Of a stretch of DNA of 64,000 nt, positions 58,098 through 64,000 are shown one piece after another. This DNA is from Flavisolibacter ginsengisoli DSM 18119 (GTDB taxonomy: Bacteria > Bacteroidota > Bacteroidia > Chitinophagales > Chitinophagaceae): positions 1 to 64,000 of the forward strand of contig NZ_FQUU01000014.1 in NCBI RefSeq assembly GCF_900129295.1. The letters run 5' to 3'. Numbering within the stretch: the stretch's first letter is position 1; the number at the start of each line of letters is the position of its first letter. The notes beneath the pieces are model-generated. The model made no database searches. It saw only the letters and a list, made by a program, of their open reading frames with translations, and was not told where the DNA came from. The position numbers and the translations under genes are program-made.

Positions 58098-59519
58098 ATG
58101 AAAAAAATCATATATTCCTTAACAGCTATCATGTTCATCACGATGGCTTGTACCAAGGATCTTTCGAGCCTGAACGTAGACCCGAAGAATCCCGCTATCT
58201 TGCCTTCATCGGCATTTTTCACCAATGCGCAACGTTCCTTAAGCAATACCCTGACCTCTTCCAACGTCAACCTTAATATTTTCAGGTTGATCGTTCAGCA
58301 TTGGCAGGAAACACAATACCCTGAAGAAAGCCAGTATGACCTGGCAACAAGAGAGATCAATGATAATACCTGGAATGCGCTGTACCGTGATGTGATCCGG
58401 GACCTGAGAGAAGCCAAAGCCCTCATCCCAGGCGATGTAAAGGATGCTGATGTTCAAAAGAACAGGCTGGCGGTTACAGAAGTAATGGAGGTATATACAT
58501 GGTATTACTTGGTTACCACTTATGGCAACATACCATACAGCGAAGCGCTGGATATTGAAAAGCCTTTCCCAAAGTATGATGATGCCAAGACCATTTATAA
58601 CGACCTGCTGACTAGGCTGGATGCAGCTATTGGCAACATTAAAACGGGTGCTGGTGGATTTGGCAGCGCGGATCTTATCTATAATGGAGACATGACCAAA
58701 TGGAAGAAGTTCGCCAACTCTTTCAAGGTAAAGATGGCAATGACCATTGCTGATGATGATGCTGCCAAAGCAAAAACATTAGTGGAAGCAGCAGTAGCCA
58801 GTGGTGTATTTACTTCCAATGCAGATAATGCTACTCTGGTTTACCAGAATGTTCAGCCTAATACCAATCCTATCTGGGTGGACCTGGTAAATAGTGGAAG
58901 AGATGATTTTGTTGCAGCAAGCACCTTTATTGACAGCTTGTTGGCACATAATGATCCCCGCATTGACAACTTCTTCACTGCAGATCCTACAGGTGGTTAC
59001 TCAGGAGCTGAACCAGGTGTTCAGTCAGCCTATGAGCCAAACTCGCATGTAAACCCAAATATTACTAAACCAGAGTTTCCTGGCTTGTTGCTCGATTATG
59101 CTGAAACGGAGTTGTTCCTCGCAGAAGCTGCCCAAAGAGGATTTAATGTAGGGGGTACAGCCGTTTCTCATTACAATGCAGGGGTAACTGCTTCCATCGA
59201 ATACTGGGGTGGCACTGCTGCAGAAGCAGCAGCCTACCTGGCACAACCAGGAGTTGCTTATAACCCGGCAAACTGGAAAAAAAGTATTGGCGTTCAAAAA
59301 TGGATCGCCTTATACAATCGTGGATGGGATGCCTGGATAGAGTGGAGAAGACTGGATTATCCGCAACTGGAGCCAGCTCATGATGCTTTATCTGATATGC
59401 CTGTACGTTTCCCTTACCCGGTAAATGAGCAAAATGTTAACCGTGTGAATTTCGAAGCTGCAGCTGAAGCTATAGGCGGAGACGATGTTGCTACCAAACT
59501 ATGGTGGGACAAGTTTTAA
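58098..59519 (+). CDS. SusD/RagB-type substrate-binding lipoprotein (operon 2)
   Basis: A 473-residue lipoprotein partner of the SusC just upstream. From ATG 58098 the signal peptide ends MAC with Cys18, followed by TKDLSSLNVDPKNP; an ATG two codons earlier (58092) is also possible, but the alignment to the operon-3 SusD favours 58098. Helical SusD repeats are visible: VMEVYTWYYLVTTYGNIPYS, YDDAKTIYNDLLTRLDAAIG, KWKKFANSFKVKMAM. The C-terminus (RFPYPVNEQNVNRVNFEAA) is typical of the SusD-like type 2 group. A terminator follows directly, so operon 2 is a plain SusC-SusD pair without accessory genes. Confidence 0.94.
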   Translation: MKKIIYSLTAIMFITMACTKDLSSLNVDPKNPAILPSSAFFTNAQRSLSNTLTSSNVNLNIFRLIVQHWQETQYPEESQYDLATREINDNTWNALYRDVIRDLREAKALIPGDVKDADVQKNRLAVTEVMEVYTWYYLVTTYGNIPYSEALDIEKPFPKYDDAKTIYNDLLTRLDAAIGNIKTGAGGFGSADLIYNGDMTKWKKFANSFKVKMAMTIADDDAAKAKTLVEAAVASGVFTSNADNATLVYQNVQPNTNPIWVDLVNSGRDDFVAASTFIDSLLAHNDPRIDNFFTADPTGGYSGAEPGVQSAYEPNSHVNPNITKPEFPGLLLDYAETELFLAEAAQRGFNVGGTAVSHYNAGVTASIEYWGGTAAEAAAYLAQPGVAYNPANWKKSIGVQKWIALYNRGWDAWIEWRRLDYPQLEPAHDALSDMPVRFPYPVNEQNVNRVNFEAAAEAIGGDDVATKLWWDKF

Positions 59520-59541
59520 TACCGTACTTTTTAATATACCC

Positions 59542-59575
59542 GAAAACCGCCTGTAACAGGCGGTTTTCTTTTTTT
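59542..59575 (+). terminator. Terminator closing SusCD operon 2
   Basis: GAAAACCGCCTG and CAGGCGGTTTTC form a perfect 12-bp stem with a TAA loop, followed by seven T. It lies 22 bp after the SusD stop. A decayed copy of similar sequence lies at 60094-60125. Confidence 0.9.
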
Positions 59576-59705
59576 AATGGCCATTCTTTTTCCCTTCAAC
59601 AAAGGAGTAAAAGGTGATTTACCTATACCTGTGACCATTAGCCACCTTATGCTGTCGGGGACTCCTTTTAGAATATACCATAATTATATCAATATTAGGC
59701 TCTCT

Positions 59706-59789
59706 ATGTGCCACCTATCTACCGCCTCTTTAAAGAGCCGTTGCAGAGCCGTTACAAAGGCGGTACATAGGCGGCACAAAGACGTTGCA
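59706..59789. repeat. Hairpin element with five 11-bp imperfect repeats
   Basis: TGTGCCACCTATCTACCGCC (59707-59726) and its near-complement GGCGGTACATAGGCGGCACA (59759-59778) form an inverted repeat with two mismatches. The right side is built of five tandem 11-mers at 59735, 59746, 59757, 59768 and 59779: GAGCCGTTGCA, GAGCCGTTACA, AAGGCGGTACA, TAGGCGGCACA, AAGACGTTGCA. It is not a classical terminator, as no T-run follows. Confidence 0.7.
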
Positions 59790-60093
59790 TAATTGCCGGA
59801 AGTTGGAGGCTTGTAAACGGAAAATTCTGGGTGTTAACTTATCAGCATTCCTTTTAAGAGCTGGGATAACCATAAAGCCATGAGGGAACTTTCTTTGGAT
59901 ATAGCCTGGGTATGTGTACCTGCGGGTGTTTGGTTTTAGAGTTAAAAATACCTGTTGACAGTAAAGAAATTGATTGGAAGCAATAAAATCATAGTTATTT
60001 ATTTAGCTTTATTTAACAGGTTGATTTGGAATAATTAACATAGCTAATAGTTAACAATAATTGATTTAAATATACTTTGATCCAGTCATCCTT

Positions 60094-60125
60094 AAAAAAA
60101 ACCGCCTGTAAAGCTGTTTTCTTTT
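60094..60125 (+). other. Decayed terminator-like sequence upstream of SusC 3
   Basis: AAAACCGCCTGTAA at about 60098-60111 repeats the first half of the operon-2 terminator (59543-59556) exactly, but the second arm has decayed to AGCTGTTTTC followed by TTTT. It may be the remnant of a duplicated terminator or a weak attenuator. It lies about 90-115 bp upstream of the SusC start. Confidence 0.4.
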
Positions 60126-60210
60126 GTTCACAATCCCTTAACTTGCTCACTCCTTATCCAAACTCTACGATTACCTGGACAATTTTATAACTAAACACTT
60201 AAATGAACAC

Positions 60211-63200
60211 ATGAGAAGAATTGTAACACTGCTTACAGTGCTAATGCTTTTTAGTGCATTAGCCTTTGGACAAACCCGACCTGTTACGGGGAAAGTAACA
60301 GATGCGCAAGGAAAAGCGGTTCCTTTTGCTTCTGTTACGGTAAAAGGAACAAAAACAGGGGTAGCTGCTGATGAAAATGGAAACTTTACCATTGAAGCAG
60401 CCCCAAACTCAACACTTGTATTTAGTGCTGCCGGATTTGAAACTTCCGAAGTGAAAATCGGGAATGAAACTTCCATTACAGCTACTGTTACCAGCCAGTC
60501 TAACATGAGCGAAGTGGTGGTAACTGCATTGGGTGTGAGAAGATCTAAAAACACATTGCCTTATGCTGCTCAGCAGGTAACTGGTGAAGAAGTAAGCAAA
60601 ACCAGGGGTGCCAACGTAGGTGCAGCACTTTCCGGTAAAGTATCGGGCTTACAAATTCAACAGGGTAATGGTATTGGTGGTTCCACCAACGTGGTTATCC
60701 GTGGTGTGAAATCTTTAACTGGAAATAACCAGGCTTTGTTCGTTGTGGATGGAGTTCCTGTTGACAACACTAATAATAACTCTGCCAATCAAAGAACTGG
60801 TAGGGGCGGTTATGACTATGGTAATGCCGCTGCAGATATTAACCCCGATGATATTGAGTCTATTAACGTACTGAAAGGTGCTGCCGCGAGTGCTTTGTAC
60901 GGATCAAGGGCTGCAAATGGTGTGGTGATGATCACTACCAAAAAAGCTAAAAGAGGACTTGGTATTACAGTTAACTCTGGTCTTATCGTAGGTAAGATCG
61001 ATAAATCTACTTATCCTACCTACCAGACTCAGTATGGTGCAGGTTATTCTGATCCTTACCAAAAGGATGGTTTCCTGTATTTTGATGTGGATGGTGATGG
61101 TGTTAAGGATTACGTTGTTCCAACATCTGAGGACGCTTCCTATGGTGTGAAGTTCGATCCAAACCTGTTGGTTTACCATTGGGATGCTTTTGACCCCGCT
61201 TCTCCTTATTACCATACAAAAAGACCTTGGGTAGCTGCACAGAACAACCCATCTACTTTTTATGAGACTTCTATTACCAATAACAACAGCATCATGCTGG
61301 ATGGAGCTTCAGAGAAAGGTGGTATCAAAATAGGTTATACCAGGAATAACGAAAAAGGTGTATTGCCTAACAGCCAGGTTATCAAAAACATTGTAAACTT
61401 TGGTGCTAATTATAAGATCACAGAGCAATTGAATGCTTCTGCTTCAGTTAACTATTCCAAAGTTGATGGAAGAGGACGTTATGGAACTGGTTATAGTGGT
61501 CGTAACGTAAACCAGAATTTCCGCCAGTGGTACCAGGCTAACGTGGACCTGAAAGAACAAAAGGAAGCTTATTTCAGGAACTACCAGAATATCACATGGA
61601 ACTGGTCCGATCCTTCCAAGCCTTCAGGCATCAAGCCAATTTATACAGATAACTACTATTGGACTGTTTACCAGAACTACGAGAATGATACACGTTCAAG
61701 GGTATTTGGTAACGTAGCCTTAGATTATAAAGCCACTGATTGGTTAAGCTTTTTAGCCCGCGTTTCTGTTGATAACTATACAGAATTGCAGGAAGAGCGT
61801 ATAGCTGTAGGTAGCCAGGCAGTTCCTTTTTATTCCCGTTTTGACAGGAACTATACTGAAAGAAACTATGACCTGATGGGAACAATTGATAAAGGCCTGA
61901 CCCAGGATCTGAATATGAAATTTTTACTGGGAACCAACATGAGAAGAAACGAGATCCGTTCAATGTTTGGATCTACTTCAGGTGGATTGATCGTACCAGG
62001 TTTATATTCTATAGCTAATTCTAAAGGTACTGTTCCTGCGCCAGTTGAGGCTTACCAGCCAAAAGCTGTAGATGGTTATTTTGCCAACTTAACATTAAGC
62101 TACCAGGATTACCTGACGTTGGATGGTGCATTTAGAAGAGACCGTTCTTCAACATTACCTGTTGATAAGAATGCCTATAACTATTACGCTATCTCAGGTA
62201 GCTGGTTATTCTCTCACCATCTTTCTACTGTTCCATGGTTATCTACCGGTAAACTTCGTTTGAACTATGCTACCGTGGGTAATGATGCGCCATGGGGAAG
62301 TATCAAGGATGTTTATGACCAACCGAATCCATTTGGAAGCACTATCCTATTCTCACTTCCGGGTGTTAAAAACAACAACGAGTTGAAGCCAGAGCAAACA
62401 ACCAGTAAAGAAGCTGGTCTTGAACTTGGTTTCTTCCATAACAGGTTAGGAGTGGACGCTACCTATTATATTGCCAACACTGTTGACCAGATCTTCAACG
62501 TAGCCACTACAACAGCTACTGGTTACAGCAGCAAATATGTAAACGCAGGTAATATTGAAAACAGGGGTATTGAATTGTCTTTATATGGTACACCTGTTAA
62601 GACTCAGGATTTCTCCTGGAATATCAATGTGAACTGGACACGTAACAGGAACAAGGTTATTTCTCTTTACAATGACAGTAAGAACCTGCAATTAGGTTCT
62701 TTCCAGGGTGGTGTTAGTATCAACGCAACCTTAGGTCAGCCTTATGGAACGATCCAGGGTAAAACATGGCAGATGGTCGATCCTGCCAATCCAGCAAACC
62801 TGATCGCATGGGATGGTAGAGGTGAAAAAGTTGTAAAATCTAATGGACGATATGGTATGACATCTACCACATCAAATGTTATTGGAAATGTGAATCCTGA
62901 CTGGTATGGTGGTATTTCTAACAGCTTCCGTTATAAGAATCTTACACTTGGTTTCTTAATAGATATGCGCCAGGGCGGTGATGTATTCTCCCTTGATATG
63001 TACTATGGTGGTGCAACAGGAGTGTTGAAAGAATCTGCTGAGCTTAATGACCTTGGCAATCCTTCCCGTAATACCATTGCCAATGGTGGTGGTGTGATCA
63101 TGCCAGGTGTGACTGCAGATGGTAAGCCTAACACCAAGCGTGTGGAAAATGTTTTCGGAACGTTTGGATATGCTTATAATCCTGCAGCAGCGTTTGTTTA

Positions 63201-63450
63201 TGATGCCAGCTATGTGAAATTAAGAGAAGCAAATATCTCCTATACTATTCCACAATCTGTATTCAATAGTGTGAAAGCTATTAAAGGTGCAGAACTATCC
63301 CTGATCGGTAGAAATTTATGGATCATTCATAAGAACCTGCCTTATTCCGATCCTGAAGAGAATTTATCTTCCGGAAATATCCAGGGTTACCAGAGTGGTG
63401 CGTACCCAACCACAAGATCAATGGGTGTTAACCTTAAATTGAAATTCTAA
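60211..63450 (+). CDS. SusC/RagA-type TonB-dependent receptor (operon 3)
   Basis: A 1079-residue TonB-dependent importer, paralogous to the operon-2 SusC. Signal peptide MRRIVTLLTVLMLFSALAFG, regulatory-like domain (VTGKVTDAQGKAVPFASVTV), TonB box EVVVTALGV near 102, plug with GNNQALFVVDGVPVDNTN and NVLKGAAASALYGSRAAN, and a calcium-loop-like D-V-D-G-D-G-V-K-D at 292-300. The barrel ends TTRSMGVNLKLKF. The ATG at 60211 is the first Met of the signal peptide. Its SusD follows 9 bp later and runs off the window. Substrate unknown; divergence between the two paralogs is spread through the barrel loops, which suggests related but different ligands. Confidence 0.95.
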   Translation: MRRIVTLLTVLMLFSALAFGQTRPVTGKVTDAQGKAVPFASVTVKGTKTGVAADENGNFTIEAAPNSTLVFSAAGFETSEVKIGNETSITATVTSQSNMSEVVVTALGVRRSKNTLPYAAQQVTGEEVSKTRGANVGAALSGKVSGLQIQQGNGIGGSTNVVIRGVKSLTGNNQALFVVDGVPVDNTNNNSANQRTGRGGYDYGNAAADINPDDIESINVLKGAAASALYGSRAANGVVMITTKKAKRGLGITVNSGLIVGKIDKSTYPTYQTQYGAGYSDPYQKDGFLYFDVDGDGVKDYVVPTSEDASYGVKFDPNLLVYHWDAFDPASPYYHTKRPWVAAQNNPSTFYETSITNNNSIMLDGASEKGGIKIGYTRNNEKGVLPNSQVIKNIVNFGANYKITEQLNASASVNYSKVDGRGRYGTGYSGRNVNQNFRQWYQANVDLKEQKEAYFRNYQNITWNWSDPSKPSGIKPIYTDNYYWTVYQNYENDTRSRVFGNVALDYKATDWLSFLARVSVDNYTELQEERIAVGSQAVPFYSRFDRNYTERNYDLMGTIDKGLTQDLNMKFLLGTNMRRNEIRSMFGSTSGGLIVPGLYSIANSKGTVPAPVEAYQPKAVDGYFANLTLSYQDYLTLDGAFRRDRSSTLPVDKNAYNYYAISGSWLFSHHLSTVPWLSTGKLRLNYATVGNDAPWGSIKDVYDQPNPFGSTILFSLPGVKNNNELKPEQTTSKEAGLELGFFHNRLGVDATYYIANTVDQIFNVATTTATGYSSKYVNAGNIENRGIELSLYGTPVKTQDFSWNINVNWTRNRNKVISLYNDSKNLQLGSFQGGVSINATLGQPYGTIQGKTWQMVDPANPANLIAWDGRGEKVVKSNGRYGMTSTTSNVIGNVNPDWYGGISNSFRYKNLTLGFLIDMRQGGDVFSLDMYYGGATGVLKESAELNDLGNPSRNTIANGGGVIMPGVTADGKPNTKRVENVFGTFGYAYNPAAAFVYDASYVKLREANISYTIPQSVFNSVKAIKGAELSLIGRNLWIIHKNLPYSDPEENLSSGNIQGYQSGAYPTTRSMGVNLKLKF

Positions 63451-63459
63451 TAAAACATC

Positions 63460-64000
63460 ATGAAAAAATTAGCATATATATTACTTCCTGTACTGCTGTT
63501 ATCGGCATGTACCAAGGATATTTCCCGATTCAACGAGGAAACAAAAAGGCCGGCAACCGTGCCTGCAGGACCCCTGTTTTCCAATGCAGTGAAAAGCCTG
63601 GCAGATGTATTGGCTTCCGGTAGCGTCAATACCAATATATTCCGTTTTACGGTGAAGCATTGGGCGATGGCTGTGTACCAGGATGAAGCGCAATTTGATT
63701 TTACAACCCGCGCTATTCCACAGGCATGGTGGGCTTCTATGTACCGTGATGTATTAGTTGACCTGAACGAATCAAATAAGATTGTTGCAGCCAATGCTTT
63801 AATGGCACCCGCTGTAAAAGCCAATCAGCAGGCCACTATTGACATCATGGAGGTATATACATACTACGTGTTAGTGAATACATTTGGAGATGTTCCTTAC
63901 AGCGAAGCTTTGGATCCCAATAACCTGTTTCCTAAATATGATGATGCCAAAACGATCTATACTGATCTCCTAAAAAGACTGAGCGAAGACATTGGTAAGC
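63460..64000 (+). CDS. SusD/RagB-type lipoprotein (operon 3), truncated by window edge
   Basis: The first 180 codons of a SusD-family lipoprotein; the 3' part lies beyond the window. The signal peptide is MKKLAYILLPVLLLSAC with Cys17, followed by TKDISRFNEETKRP. It aligns with the operon-2 SusD: FSNAVKSLADVLASGSVNTN, ASMYRDVLVDLNES, IMEVYTYYVLVNTFGDVPYS and FPKYDDAKTIYTDLLKRL all have clear counterparts. It starts 9 bp after the SusC stop. A 125-codon open frame on the opposite strand at 63447-63824 is its shadow. Confidence 0.93.
   Translation, partial: MKKLAYILLPVLLLSACTKDISRFNEETKRPATVPAGPLFSNAVKSLADVLASGSVNTNIFRFTVKHWAMAVYQDEAQFDFTTRAIPQAWWASMYRDVLVDLNESNKIVAANALMAPAVKANQQATIDIMEVYTYYVLVNTFGDVPYSEALDPNNLFPKYDDAKTIYTDLLKRLSEDIGK

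Larger units (their letters stand above)
59520..60210. other. 691-bp region between SusCD operons 2 and 3
   Basis: No gene is believed here; a 71-codon open frame at 59577-59792 has no signal or family wording. From left to right it holds the operon-2 terminator, an 11-bp repeat/hairpin element (59706-59789), a long A/T-rich tract (59940-60085) likely to contain the operon-3 promoter and regulator sites, a terminator-like remnant (60094-60125), and TAACTTGC at 60139-60146, a string also present upstream of the operon-2 SusC at 54777-54784. No sigma or anti-sigma gene is present. Confidence 0.6.

Overview
The window comes from a Bacteroidota chromosome, most likely the family Chitinophagaceae or a close relative. 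The evidence is three SusC/SusD (RagA/RagB) outer-membrane pairs, a full-length SprA of the type IX secretion system (T9SS), a PorE-like OmpA lipoprotein-type protein, a gliding-motility type C-terminal sorting domain, DUF4476 and DUF4105 proteins, and several promoters of the Bacteroidota type (-7 box TAnnTTTG). I saw no rRNA, tRNA, CRISPR array, insertion sequence, integrase or phage gene. Genus cannot be fixed from this sequence alone.

Layout. 1-7.5 kb is a cell-surface/glycan block: a lipoprotein esterase, a small membrane protein, an MsbA-like ABC exporter, two divergently placed paralogous glycosyltransferases, an FkbM-family methyltransferase and a second methyltransferase-like protein. 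7.5-12.8 kb holds aspS, a membrane-anchored MutS-type ATPase, a small membrane protein and an FAD oxidoreductase. 13-19 kb is one giant alpha-2-macroglobulin (A2M) gene. 19.2-24 kb carries a DUF4476 protein, a predicted outer-membrane barrel, sucD and fabH. 24-31.8 kb is ruvA followed by sprA. 31.9-39.3 kb has a small secreted protein, an SDR oxidoreductase, a tightly overlapping operon (DUF4105 protein, alpha/beta hydrolase, T9SS-sorted PKD protein) and a DUF2339 membrane protein. 39.3-45.7 kb is mostly housekeeping on the minus strand: guaB, dprA, a PorE-like OmpA protein, queE, folD. 45.8-48.6 kb is a two-gene outer-membrane pair. 48.8-64 kb is nutrient uptake: a four-gene SusCD operon with two accessory lipoproteins, then two paralogous SusCD operons in tandem, the last cut by the window edge.

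How the genes work together. SprA, the PorE-like protein and the CTD-bearing PKD protein are parts and cargo of T9SS secretion. The SusCD systems import unknown substrates; no glycoside hydrolase, peptidase or sigma/anti-sigma pair lies beside them, so the substrates cannot be named. The glycosyltransferase/methyltransferase block probably modifies a surface polysaccharide or lipid-linked sugar.

Most notable: (1) the A2M protein carries, just before its A2M core where the bait region is expected, a segment that looks like pieces of a SusC plug and TonB-box region; (2) the two tandem SusC paralogs share a DxNGDGxxD calcium-loop-like insert that the third lacks; (3) a 28-bp perfect palindrome lies inside the end of a coding gene that converges on aspS; (4) an intergenic hairpin with five 11-bp imperfect repeats lies between the two SusCD operons; (5) several genes have the -7 promoter box only 3-7 nt from the start codon, predicting leaderless or nearly leaderless mRNAs. 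All family names come from motif recognition by eye; no database search was run.
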